NCBI RefSeq assembly: GCF_021130785.1
Contig: NC_060213.1
Location: 101,441,501 to 101,505,500, forward strand
Source: Homalodisca vitripennis
Lineage: Eukaryota > Arthropoda > Insecta > Hemiptera > Cicadellidae
Direction of reading: 5' to 3'
DNA: 64,000 nt
The position numbers were made by a program, and so were the translations under genes. The notes under the pieces are model-generated. The model did not search any database and had not been told where the DNA came from. It saw nothing but the letters and a program-made list of their open reading frames with translations. Below are positions 1 through 10,450 of this stretch, in pieces; position 1 is the first letter of the stretch, and each line of letters opens with the position of its first letter.

Positions 1-1446
1 AACAGTCCAGTCCAAGTCGTCCAAGGTCTTTGCTCTAAAAGGTCGGCGACAAGTCGGCTCTTTAAAATCTGCCGAACGAGGTGTTCTTTTCTACTTTTGT
101 AGTCTGTGTTTTCGGCTGGAGGGACATTTATACCACCCTTTGTGATTTTCCCAAGGCGTAGAATGAAAGTTGAACTGCAAGATGGTGCACCTCCTGGATC
201 AGCTTTTGCATGTCATCCTACTGGTTGGATGCAAATGGAAATATTCACCTCATGGTTTGACCACTTCATAAAATTTTCAAAGCCAACAAAAGACGACCCG
301 ATTCTACTGGTACTAGACGGTCATGCAACGCACACGAACAACTTAGACTTCATCGAAAAAGCCAGAGACAGTCATGTCACTGTTTTGTGCATTCCCCCCC
401 CACTGCAGTCATAAAATGCAGCCACTCGACGTTTGCGTTTATGGCACCTTTCAATACGTATTTTGTACAGAGCATTGAAAAGTTCTTAAGGAATAATCCA
501 GGACGGACAGTGACTCAATTCCAGGTTTCCCAGCTACTTGGTGAAGCGTTTTTGAAGGCAGCTACACCAGTCATCGCTATAAAAGGCTTTCAGAAATGTG
601 GAATCGTCCCAATCGACAGAAATGTGTTTACAGAGAACTAGATTATGCAGCTGCTGAAACAACAGAAATAAACTCTACAAAAAATACCCTGAGCCAGAAG
701 ATGAGAACACCGTCATACAAGTTTCTGCATCTTCATCTCAGACTGTCATCAACAGTAGCTCAACAGGACTCATTGGTGGTTCTGAAAACCCCAATACCGC
801 CTTCATAATGGTATCCCTACCTTCAGTTGATCATCAAAGCAGGTCTAGCAGTGGGCTTTCCTTCTGCCACATTTGATCCGTCTATTCCCAGCACTTCATC
901 AGCTGGTGCCCTAGAAACAACTTCAAATTTGAAACAGTCCACCAAACAAGAAGTCGACTTCATTTGCTGTAAGTCCACGTGAAATTGTTCCTGTACCCAA
1001 GGTCAGTAGGATTATCAAAAGACAAACTAAAGCGGAAGAAAGGAACAGCAACAGTTCTAACATCCAGTCCATATAAGGCCTCTCTCATGGCAATTAAGAA
1101 AGAAAAAGAAGATAAGGAGAATGTGAAACAACGTAGACTAGAAGCAAAAATAAAAAGGGAAATCGAAAATAAACAGCCGCCTCCTAAGAAAAGGGTGGCC
1201 AAAATTAAAAATAAAGGTAAACGCGCATTGTTTAAGAAAAAGAATGATGATCTCTATGATGATGATGATGAAGGCAACGTCAGCGACGTCGATTGTTTAT
1301 TATTCTGTGGTGACTGTTACTCGAAATCTAAGGACAACGAAGGCTGGATAAGATGTTCTGGGTGCCTCAAATGGGCTCACAAAGCCTGCACAGGAGCCGA
1401 AGAGGAGGATGACGAGTTTATTTGTGATTTATGTAAATACCATTGA
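1..1446 (+). pseudogene. Decayed pogo/Tigger-type (DDE_1) transposase with C-terminal PHD-like finger, 5' end outside window
   Basis: Several frames on the plus strand together read as the catalytic half of a pogo/Tigger-like Tc1-mariner superfamily transposase. Bases 106-414 carry the VLDGHATH block (second catalytic Asp) and end just before the IPPH..QPLDV region, which is broken at a run of C near 398-406. Bases 387-641 continue through FMAPFNTYF to the GIVPIDR block, then shift again near 630. After a low-complexity linker, 979-1446 encodes a Lys-rich stretch, an Asp/Glu-rich stretch and a C4HC3 finger: in that frame Cys110/113, Cys126/129, His134, Cys137, Cys149/152. Fingers of this kind are often found at the C terminus of insect pogo-like transposases. 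At least four frameshifts separate the pieces, so no transposase can be made. The N-terminal DNA-binding domain and first catalytic Asp lie to the left of the window. Family assignment is firm; the exact subfamily is not. Confidence 0.85.
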
Positions 1447-1559
1447 TTTTTATAATTTCACATACTTTCAGTAATGCCTATTTTTGTTTAAAACCCTAAT
1501 ACAATCGTTTTAAGTTGTGAAACTAAGTGAGTTTTATTTTTTCCTTACTATCTAAATCC

Positions 1560-1800
1560 AATTATATACAGTGGCCACTTTGCCCTACCTAGTGGCCTAA
1601 AGTGGCCACTTTGACAGCTTTTGGTTTAAAATCAAAATTTTGTACAAATATGTTTAAAAATCTAGTTGTTTTTATTTGTGAATCAGGCCTAAGTAACCAT
1701 ACATAAATGTTGAAGGGAGTTATAAAATGTTTCCAAAAATTTTAGGGGTGGAGAAATATAGATATTTCCTTAGGGTGGCCACTATGCCCACCCCTCCCCT
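1560..1800 (+). repeat. Subterminal/terminal repeats of the pogo-like element (GTGGCCACTTTG motif)
   Basis: The palindrome-containing motif GTGGCCACT occurs at about 1571, 1594 and 1774, each time followed by TTTG or ATGC. The last copy runs into CCCACCCCTCCCC followed by TA. Repeated subterminal motifs downstream of a pogo/Tigger reading frame fit transposase binding sites, and the C-rich stretch followed by TA at 1799-1801 is a plausible right end with TA target duplication. The left end is outside the window, so the terminal inverted repeat cannot be confirmed. Confidence 0.5.
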
Positions 1801-2339
1801 ATTGCAACCCACAGATAGCTCCTGTGATGAGAAAATCCTTTAAACTCATTTATTTTGACAAGTCCGTCTGTCATAAAACTAGCGTTGACATTATATGGAT
1901 CACTGACATAACTGAACTGGCGTGGATAATCTACGTAGGTTTAAAAATATATGCTATACGGTTGAATAAAAAAAAAAAGGGATAGTGAAATACGGACCAA
2001 ACGTGGTATAGCCCACATGTTTATTATTCAAGTGTAGTTTTTATTTGGTGATAGTTTATATTCGTTAAAACAATATCTTAATTATTAAGGGCTCTACAAG
2101 AGTTACTTCAACTTGCGTTCATCCGTCTGCCTGATCTTAATAGCGTGTATTGACTCGGTGAGCTACTAATAAAACGGTTGTTCCATTGACATATTTGCAA
2201 TTTTCACTTGAAAGGGCACCATCATACAATAAATATCGTAACCTAGATAGTTGCATATAGCAATTGGTTGGATCTAAGGATTAGAAGGATTACCAAGTTC
2301 CAGACCCTAAAACTTTGTTAAAAGTGAGATCAACAGAGA

Positions 2340-2425
2340 ACGACAGGAGCAGTAGTTTCCAGTATTGTCACGTGCCGCGCTGCTGTCACCTTCCCGTCGT
2401 TAGTTCTCGTTAATACCTCTTCGTT
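2340..2425 (+). repeat. CACGTG-containing segment, member 1 of an inverted pair
   Basis: The sequence around ATTGTCACGTGCCGCGCTG at about 2365 is repeated in reverse complement at about 5187-5285, where the reverse strand reads ATTGTCACGTGCAGCGCTG. Similarity continues on both sides (GCAG..GTT..CAGTATTG to the left, CGTTAG.TCTCGTTAA-like sequence to the right) over roughly 85 bases. The shared core holds an E-box (CACGTG) and is clearly richer in GC than its surroundings. It could be an old dispersed repeat or a duplicated regulatory segment. Confidence 0.6.
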
Positions 2426-2699
2426 ACTGGGAACATTCTTCCCATTTTTTAATCTTATCGATTAAATCTTTCAACAACCTATCGATTACTTTCTCGATCA
2501 TCGAAATCGAAAGCCTGAACAGCCTTAGTTACTATGTGCTGTATACATTTTCCTTTCATAATTAATTATTTAACTTTATTCGAGCATAAAAATTGAATAC
2601 CCGAGCAATATTTGTTTTACTATAGCAATTGTAATAAATTACGATGAGCTTAACTTTAACGAAGTCCATCCTTCATGAGGTTGAACAATTTAATTTCTG

Positions 2700-2835
2700 T
2701 CTATCTGACTATATGTTCGAATGATATCTCGAAAACAAACTGCCCTACAGAATTAAAATTGTTCGTGAGGCTTAGCGTTCGCGAATTCTTATTTCATTGG
2801 TCTTAAGGTGAACCATGATGGTAACGATAAAGTAT
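2700..2835 (+). repeat. Interspersed repeat family, copy at 2.7 kb
   Basis: Degenerate copy. It has ATGATATCTCGAAAAC, then GAGGCTTAGCGTTCGCGAA, then TTGGTCTTAAGGTGAACC and ATGATGGTAACG. The same blocks in the same order occur at 53170-53410 and 61640-61890. Confidence 0.6.
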
Positions 2836-3039
2836 TAGAATAAATAAATTTGGAAATTAACTTAATGTAAGATACGCAAACATGTGACATATTAAAAAGT
2901 TTTGTTACATAATTTTATAGTGACTTGGTGTGTTGATTTTTATTACTCAACACTTACATGTAAAATTTAAATTTTAAACGAACTTCATTTCTATAATATT
3001 GAATTCTATGATGCGTAATTTTTGGAGTCAAGATATTTT

Positions 3040-3180
3040 TTGTTTGGCTGTCTGTCTGTCTATTGTCCGCAGGACATCCGAGAATGAAAGAAGCAATATA
3101 TTCGAAATGCTGCATGCGATATCAAAGTAGCCTGTTACGTCACCTGGTGTGGTGTACTCCTACCTTGTTTGTGGTGGATT
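3040..3180 (+). repeat. Interspersed repeat family, copy at 3.0 kb
   Basis: Contains a (CTGT)n run, an ATCCGAGAATGAAA block, GAAATGCTGCATGC and the 3' block GGTGTGGTGTACTCCTACC. The last block is shared with the copies at 14.3 kb (GGTGTGGTGTATACCTACC) and 28.5 kb (GGTGTGGCGTACTCCTACC). Confidence 0.65.
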
Positions 3181-5186
3181 TATGGCCATAATTTATCGGT
3201 CAACACCCGTGAACCAGGAGTTTTTAGTTGGAAAATTTCGTAGTTATCAGCTTACTCGGTCATCAGCATCCATGGAGACAAGGTCATGATCCAGTTAAAA
3301 GGGAAACTATTTTATATGGAACATTATTTGGGTATATATGCGATGTCAGACAGGAAAGTTTTCAGGATTAAAACATTATGCTTGTTTTCCCTAAGGAAGG
3401 TTGTGCCATTTAAAAGAGGGAGTCAGCGGCATTTGTCCTATACAAAGTAGCTGTACGTAACAATACCGTGTGGTAATTATTATTTATATATCTATATCTG
3501 ATGGCTGATTTAATCAGTGTATACCTTCTTGTATTTCGTGTATAAATTCGGATAACAATCAATATACTAAAGTAACAAATCAACCATTTAATACTGAAAA
3601 GAAAGTTTTTCATATTTTAATGTTGCTTAGTTCATTTTGAAAACGAAAATACTGTAATGAATGATAAGCTTTAAGTATGGCCTAACATCAAAAAACTAGG
3701 GTTGATTTGAGCCAATGAGGGAAAGTAGAGCCCACCATCGGGTACTGGAGACTGAACAAACCATATATTTGGGTATTCGCAGATATAGTTTGGCGATGGA
3801 ATGTACTAATACTTTAGTATTGGCAATTAGAAATTGCTATAATGACGTATATGAACGTCGCAGGCGCGTGTCTTATGCACTTGTTTGACGGAGTCATATT
3901 GTCCTTTGAATTCGATAGATTTATTAATGGAAAGTTGTCCTCTGATGAAAGCAACCGCTATTTAATCTTCATACCGACCATCTTAATTAAGATCCATGGA
4001 AGACGCTTTCAAAAGTATGCACGAGAGATTAATTTGTTTGAATCAATAACAAAGAAAGATCATATTGAAGAAAATAGCGATTCTAATAAAACGCGGTGGT
4101 ATTGAAACTGTTTTATTTTAATGTAGTTTTTAAATGCAGTGTAGTTAGGAAATATGCATATCTAATACAATAAGTATATGCTTCAGGTTTATGTTACGTT
4201 GGGTGCAGTCTGTAGCAGAGTGTGCTCTGTCTGTGTGGTGGTATAATCTGGTATAGATTGGTTTATCTCATCAGCTGACGCTCGGCACAAACGGGAAGAT
4301 TTACCGCCGAACGACCAAAATTTTGTCAGCTGTTATCTTTTGGCGTTTATTTTTCATTATATAAGATACGAGATTTTAATTGTGTCTACTATAATAAGTT
4401 TTAAGATTTATTTCTAAATTAACTTTAACATTATTTACTATATTTCAGTTAAAGTTACTACTAACATACTACTAAACTAGCCCCACAAAAGTTATTTATG
4501 TATTTTCTTGTTATAATCTCACACAAATTGCAATAAAATATATGTGAATCGACCAATATCAATAATAATATGGATGGATGCCCAAATATTTTGACGCCCC
4601 ATTTAATATAACCTTACTATTGTATGATATTAGTTTTTATTTAGAGGGTACCTATTAATATATAATACTTGATTTTTCTTACGTAATTATACCTTTGATA
4701 TACACCTATATTTAACCCCATTTAAGGTTTATCTTAAACTTATTAATTACTTAGCGAATTGAAATGATTCAAATTGGCAAAAACAAAATTAAAAAACATA
4801 TTTTATAAAGATATGATAATAATAATAACAATAGTGTTTTACAACAAAGAGAAAAATAATAATTTAAAGATAGTGTGCTACAAACACATGGCGGTGACAA
4901 ATCGAAAGACTTCAGGTAACAAAAGAGCTCCAGTTTATTTCCTACCTTCCCAACATTGGTTTTACATTACCAGTGTTTACAGCCCTGGATGGGGGTGGGT
5001 AGAGGAAATGTGTTAGTTGCGATTTGCTACCAATATACAAATGTGTCTTTTTTCTTATTAACTGCCGTGTAAGAGGATATCATACTTTACGTATTCGAGG
5101 GATATCGGAGCTACTGAATATTTATGAGTGGATTTCAGGTAATAAAATAAAATTTGTATTATGATACAGTCAATCTGTATCAAATA

Positions 5187-5285
5187 AATATCTAATGTTA
5201 CGTGCAATCAGCGATCCTTAACGAGCGCTAACGATGTGGTGGCAGCGCTGCACGTGACAATACTGTGAACTGCTGCTTTTGACAT
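5187..5285 (-). repeat. CACGTG-containing segment, member 2 of an inverted pair
   Basis: Reverse-complement partner of 2340-2425. It shares the CACGTG core, the GCGCTG run and the flanking CAGTATTGT. The arms are about 2.8 kb apart. Confidence 0.6.
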
Positions 5286-6250
5286 ACAACCACCCCTTAC
5301 GAAGTTTATTAAATAACAGTTAAGTTAAAATTTTTATACGGATTTTTTTGTTTTAATGACTAATATGTCGCTCGGTTTGTGAATTTGTAAGAGACCTCGC
5401 ATCTTTGAGCGTGGCCATGATTTCAATTTTCGCTTTCTAATCCACGTGGATTTGTAAACAGATTGTTTTAAGCTTTTTGGCCAAAAGGGAATTTAATATC
5501 ACGATTGTTGAGCACAAATTAAAATTATAATACATTTTGATGAATCAGATGAGCATGTAGTAAAAATTACCCTGCATGTAGCTAAGAATAAACTTCAATC
5601 GTCACTTTAGGGCCACTTTGAATATACCTCATTATCAAATATCGTGCAAGAGTGTGCAAGAGGTTGTTATTTTGAGAATTTTACATAAGCATAATATTTA
5701 TTTTATAGTCTGGTCTTTTGGGACATATCATAACTCCTTACCCTTATTATTAAAAAGCTATTTGATAAAGATTTCTAAGAATTTAAAACTATTTCATACT
5801 GTACTTCTCATTATAAACAATGCCAGAATGAATGCAAAATGTAACGGGCAGCTCAAAACTTTCGTTGCTCGTGTCTTATTTAAGAACGATACACATGTGA
5901 ACATGTTCGGAATTAATAGTTAATAAAAAGTGTGTTGAAAGATTGTTTTTTACAGGGAAAATTAATAATACTTATTTACAGGGAGTAACGGAATATTGAA
6001 GATCTTTTGAGGAAATTAAAGTGTTTTGATGGCCATTTCTTAAATTGTGGGTAGATTGTAAGTATTGTAATATGGATAACAAAATACGATGTACGAATTC
6101 CAAAATTAAAAATCAGATTCCTCCATCCAAGAAATACAAACAATATTAGTCATTCGATTTTAGTTAAAGTGCGAGTTTATAAGACGATAATAAGGCTTTA
6201 CATGTGTTGGCCTATAAAACGCTTCACGTGAAAAGTTACTCTTTGATGGT

Positions 6251-6704
6251 CAGGGTGTATATTATGTCTGGAAACACCCAAAATATATCCTTTAATAATT
6301 TAAATATAAATTTGAAACCTCTTACAATCGTGATAGAGATTGGGCATCTACTTTTTGGAACAATGTTTTGTTATGTCACACCAACGGGGGGACGTCCCTG
6401 CCGAGGGTATCGTGAATATTCTTAATGGAAGCCTATACCTTGTGATACATAATTTTAAAGGTAATAGCTTACTGAATTGAATGCCACAAACCGCATCTCA
6501 AGGGAATTATTCTATCAGAAAATAGAGCATTTTTAGTATTTAAAATTTACTGATGTTCAACAATGTAATTTTAACATGGTTCTTGCCACAAAATGTGTTA
6601 CACTAATTTTTTTTTAGCATTTTTTTAAATGTTCAATAAAATAAAATAAACAATTTATTTTTTAAGCTGGTTTCATTAGTACAAATTTACCAGTTTTTAT
6701 TACA
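6251..6704 (+). repeat. Left terminal inverted repeat of the mariner element
   Basis: About 454 bp, pairing with 8191-8641. The inner end falls in the shared CAGTTTTTATTACA. The two arms differ in scattered substitutions and homopolymer lengths, so the copy is not recent. Confidence 0.9.
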
Positions 6705-6902
6705 ATGAATAAAACTTATGAGTCACTTTCTCTGATTACTTATGAATCTGTACTTGGTGTTTTCAGTCAGCAGGAAGGTTTAAAGAGACAAAGGTCACTA
6801 GCCTATGAGAAACATTATTGTGTTATTAATCATCTGGTCTACAGGTTTCAGTTTGTTGAGCAAGGAGCTTTCACTAGACAGGTCTAAGCTTGGGAATTAC
6901 AA

Positions 6903-8127
6903 ATGGACAAAGGTCATATCATTCCTGTCGAGTTAATCAGTGTCTCTGAAGCATTGCTGTCAACAAGTTTATCTAATTACAGTAGTTCAGTTTTATTTGG
7001 CATTTTAATGGAATTGTCTGAAAGAGAACGAATTACTCTGTTGATGATGCGAGGATATGGCGATCGTCAAAGATCTTATCGGGAAGTTTGTAATTTGTTT
7101 AATGACACTTTCCCAGAAAGGAATCCCATAAGTGTTTCAACAATATCAAAAAAACTATTGAGCGTTTTGAAATGACAGGGAGTGTACGTAATCGGCCAAA
7201 GTCGGGTAGGATACAATCTGCAACAGATGAAGAACATGCAACTAGATGTTTTGCAAACATTTATTGAAGACCCACATACATCGCTCAGACAAGCTGCACA
7301 GCAACATGATATGCACCCTATGTCTGTGTGAGTAAGATTTTGAAAATTAATAAATACAAACCATTTAAAGTTCATTTAGTCCAACAGTTAAGTGAAGATG
7401 ATTACGACAGAAGAGTTGAGTTTTGTGAACTTGTGATGCGCAAATGTGATGACAATAGAGATTTTCTGACCAACATACTATTTTCTGATGAGGCAACTTT
7501 TTTTCCTAAATGGCAATGTTAACAGGCACAATTGCCGTTACTGGGCTAGTGAAAACCCACATTGGATTACTGAGTCCCCATTCACAGCAACCACAAAAAA
7601 CTGAAGTATGGTGTGGAATTTTAGGTAACAAAATTGTTGGACCCTTTTTCATCAATGGAAATTTAAATGCCGAACTTTACTACAATATGCTCCAAAATGA
7701 AATAATCCCAGCTATTCAAATTGCATCAGGAGAATACTTTGATAATGTATGGTTTCAGCAGGATGGTGCTCCACCCCATTAAGGAGACAGGTAAAAGAGT
7801 ATTTGGATTTAAGGTTTCCTCATAAATGGGATTGGCCGAAGAGGAGAAATCGAATGGCCTCCAAGATCTCCGGTTTTGTCACCAATCGATTATTTCCTAT
7901 GGGGTCATTTAAAATCCAATGTTTATAGAAGAAAGCCTCATAATTTGGAAGACCTAAGAAACAGGATTATAGAGGAGATTGCTTTGATAACTGAAGAAAT
8001 GTTAGGCAACTCTGTCGAATCATTTTACACAAGATTGGCTCATTGTCAAACCGTAGAAAGGAACACAGTTCGAACAATTGCTTTGACACCAAATGCAGGT
8101 AAAACGTTTGTTGTAAGACTTTTCTAA
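6903..8127 (+). pseudogene. Mariner DD41D-type transposase, multiply frameshifted
   Basis: The coding part lies between the inverted repeats. It begins at the ATG at 6903; the ATG at 6705 is an alternative but gives no recognisable sequence. The N-terminal helix-turn-helix half reads LSERERITLLMMRGYGDR and then FPERNPISVSTISK. Frameshifts follow near 7150, 7235 and 7330. The catalytic domain shows FSDEATFF (first Asp, about 7488), FQQDGAPPH (second Asp, codon 7762-7764) and LSPIDYFLWGHL (third Asp, codon 7888-7890). The second and third Asp are 126 bases apart, which is 41 intervening codons once the two compensating shifts near 7780 and 7827 are allowed. That spacing is the signature of DD41D mariners (rosa-like). 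The end at 8127 is the stop after VVRLF. Stops and at least five shifts make it non-functional. Family call is firm; subfamily rests on the spacing. Confidence 0.88.
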
Positions 8128-8190
8128 CAGCATACATTATTTTTTATTTGTAATAAGAAAATCAATAAAATAAGTATTTCCATAATTGTA

Positions 8191-8641
8191 CTGTAATAAA
8201 AACTGGCAAATTTGTGCTAATAGAACCAGCTTAAAATGAAATTTTTGTTTTATTTAATTGAACATTTAAAAAAATGCTAAAAAATTAGTGTAACACATTT
8301 TGTGGCAAGAACCATGTTAAAAATTACATTGTTGAACATCAGTAAATTTTAAATACTAAAAATGCTCTATTTTCTGATAGAATAATTCCCTTGAGATGCG
8401 GTTTGTGGCATTCAATTCAGTAAGCTATTACCTTTAAAATTATGTATCACAAGGTATAGGCTTCCATTAAGAATATTCACGAATACCCTCGGCAGGACGT
8501 CCCCCGTTGGTGTGACATAACAAAAACATTGTTCCAAAAAAGTAGATGCCAATCTCTATCACGATTGTAAGAGGTTTTCAAATTTATATTTAAATTATTA
8601 AAGGATATATTTGGGTGTTTCCAGACATAATATACACCCTG
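8191..8641 (-). repeat. Right terminal inverted repeat of the mariner element
   Basis: About 451 bp, reverse complement of 6251-6704. It ends CATAATATACACCCTG and is followed directly by TATATATA. Confidence 0.9.
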
Positions 8642-8649
8642 TATATATA

Positions 8650-8691
<42 letters not shown>
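8642..8691. repeat. TA microsatellite abutting the mariner right end
   Basis: An interrupted (TA)n run begins immediately after the transposon terminus, so insertion into a TA-rich target, as expected for mariners, is likely. Similar TA runs are seen at about 10250-10306, 24033-24056, 38106-38150, 60291-60332 and 63099-63145. Confidence 0.85.
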
Positions 8692-8692
<1 letters not shown>

Positions 8693-9259
8693 GGAACTAT
8701 TATAAACTTCACTAAGAACTTAGACAAGAAACACTAATTTGGCCTTTAAACCAATATATGGGTTTACTAGAATGTTAGAAAATGCCAGAAAATGCAAACA
8801 TAAATGGTGTGAATATATATGCACTATTTGGTGTATAGTCCGTTTTGAATTAAATTGACAATTGTTTAGTCATCTTTACCAAAGACAAATTCCCCTCCTA
8901 AAAACAACCACTGACGATGCGTAGTTTTATTAAAACATTGGAAAGAACAACACTGATTCATTGTTAAAATTATACAACATACGCAACACAAGCAATTACC
9001 TGACACAATAGGTCATTAAAAGTTTACTTTTTTGTTGTGTTACCTGGGAAGATTTTAAATAAAAATTTCATAATAGAGTACTCCGAGTATCTGATTACAT
9101 TATATAATCTCCAATACGAGTAATAGAGTAAAAAGTAACAATACCTCATTAGTTGTTTATCATAGATAAAAAAGATTTAAAGTAAAGAATGTATTACTTA
9201 AGGCGTAAAAGGCGTGGTTATGGATATTAAGCTATCTGGAGTCAAAAGTTTAACAGTGA
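8692..9259. other. AT-rich non-coding stretch
   Basis: No motif, repeat or open frame that can be supported. Confidence 0.6.
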
Positions 9260-9475
9260 CTTAAAAACCACATAATTTAACCGGAAATGCGGACTGCTTA
9301 CAAGGACAGGGTCGCTCAGCGGTCACCCATCCAAACAGCAGCTTCTCTCGGTTTCTTGACACTACACTGTGCCATTTGCAGGAGTTGAGATGCTTAATTA
9401 ACTGTAAGTGAGAAAGTAGGAAGTAAAACTGAGTGAGTATGAGTGTTACCCACTTCATAATTGGCGTCGCGAATG
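9260..9475 (-). repeat. SINE-like fragment with a 5S-rRNA-like internal promoter box
   Basis: On the minus strand the stretch contains TTTGGATGGGTGACCG (plus coordinates about 9320-9335). This matches the box C region of eukaryotic 5S rRNA genes (TTGGATGGGTGACCG). A GC-richer region on both sides includes GAGAAGCTGCTG upstream and CTGAGCGACCCTGTCCTTG downstream. The rest of a 5S gene (the GTCTACGGCCATACC start) is absent, so it is not a 5S gene. A 5S-derived SINE (SINE3 type) is the best explanation from known families. The boundaries are uncertain and only one copy lies in the window. Confidence 0.45.
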
Positions 9476-10249
9476 TTGTATGAGGTCACTACCAACTGTG
9501 AGGTAATTAACTGGAATTAATTAACTGCAATTGAAAGCTCGGTGCGGAGAACTTGCGATTAGGTATCTGCCTTTGCAGAGTTTACAATATGTTTTGTTTC
9601 AGAATGCCTCTATCTCCTGCAAACACGTCAAAACGTTCATTCTTTGTGATAATGGGAATGGTCGTGCACAATACTTATATAACTAATTCAACATGAGTGT
9701 AATGGAATTTTCATTGTGTGAAAAAGTTTGTAAATGACAATATATATGTTTCCGAAGCTTAAATTTAATGCTATATTATTATATGAAAATGGAAATATTT
9801 GATCAAAGATGGATATTTTTATTTGCAGTCTATTTATTTTTATGAATCTATTACAATAGTCTTGGTATAGTTGAGCAGTAAGGAAAACCAGTCAGGATAG
9901 AACAGATTGTGGTTTAGAAACAAATATTTGGCGATGCAACTAGAGTCTCAGTGGAATCCGATTCATAACCTCGAGAAACAAGTTTTAATTTCGGTTTTAA
10001 AATTTATTTCACAAATCCTGCGTTCTCTATGGATTCGAAGCTTATTTTGCAAACTTCAATGGCCTTAATAAGTCATATGGATATAGCAGAAGTTTAAGTC
10101 AGTTTTTGTCCATTGAGAGTTTCGACATTACGTGTTTAAACGTTTGGTTATTTCTTCCTATTTGTTGTGTTTCTTGTTGTTCTTTTGATGTTTATATTTT
10201 GCTTCCTGAAGATCTTTATATCTTAGTTTTTCATTTAAATAAGTAAAAT

Positions 10250-10251
10250 AC

Positions 10252-10308
<57 letters not shown>

Positions 10309-10450
10309 AAATTGTATAAATGGCAATAGCCTTATTTAATTTCAATAACATTGAATCACAAAAAGTACTTGCTCCGCCGGGAGTCGAACCCGGATCTCTC
10401 TCACTTGCCGGGTGAATGTGCTATATATTGTACACTATAAATTGTAATAT
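10250..10450 (-). repeat. tRNA-derived SINE fragment
   Basis: On the minus strand, bases from about 10450 down read AGCACATTCACCCGGCAAG, then GAGATCCGGGTTCGACTCCC and GGCGGAGCAAGTACTTTTTG. GGTTCGACTCC is a consensus tRNA B box, with the CCGGG/CCCGG T-stem. The expected A box region is replaced by TA-rich sequence (ATAGTGTACAATATATAGCA), so the head is damaged. A body of about 70 bases follows (GTGATTCAATG..ATTGTATAA) and ends in a (TA)n tail at 10250-10306. The head, body and simple-repeat tail order is that of a SINE. No acceptor stem partner exists, so this is not a tRNA gene. Confidence 0.7.

Larger units (their letters stand above)
1801..6250. other. AT-rich non-coding stretch with dispersed repeat fragments
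   Basis: No convincing coding sequence is seen. Open frames at 3842-4105, 4774-5016 and 5618-5923 are short, AT-driven and show no recognisable motif. The stretch contains two copies of the interspersed repeat family described separately (about 2700-2835 and 3040-3180) and an inverted pair of CACGTG-containing segments. Confidence 0.6.
6251..8641 (+). mobile_element. Complete but inactive mariner-family element (DD41D type) with ~450-bp terminal inverted repeats
   Basis: The element starts CAGGGTGTATATTATGTCTG at 6251 and ends with the reverse complement at 8641, 2,391 bp in all. The inverted repeats are unusually long for a mariner (about 6251-6704 and 8191-8641) and still match closely along their length, differing by point changes and small indels. 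The right end is followed by TA. The left is preceded by GGT, so the expected TA target duplication is lost there. The transposase between the repeats is broken. The right flank merges into a TA microsatellite. Confidence 0.92.

Noticed and set aside
3842..4105. 87-codon plus-strand ORF
   Set aside because: Length is within what AT-rich noise gives in a 64-kb window; no motif, no conserved partner, no splice or promoter signal that stands out.
9261..9458. 65-codon minus-strand ORF
   Set aside because: It coincides with the 5S-like SINE fragment and has no protein motif.
10372..10450. tRNA gene on the minus strand
   Set aside because: Only the T-arm and an acceptor-like 3' side are present. 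There is no matching 5' acceptor strand or D-arm, and the A box is lost; a SINE fragment explains it better.
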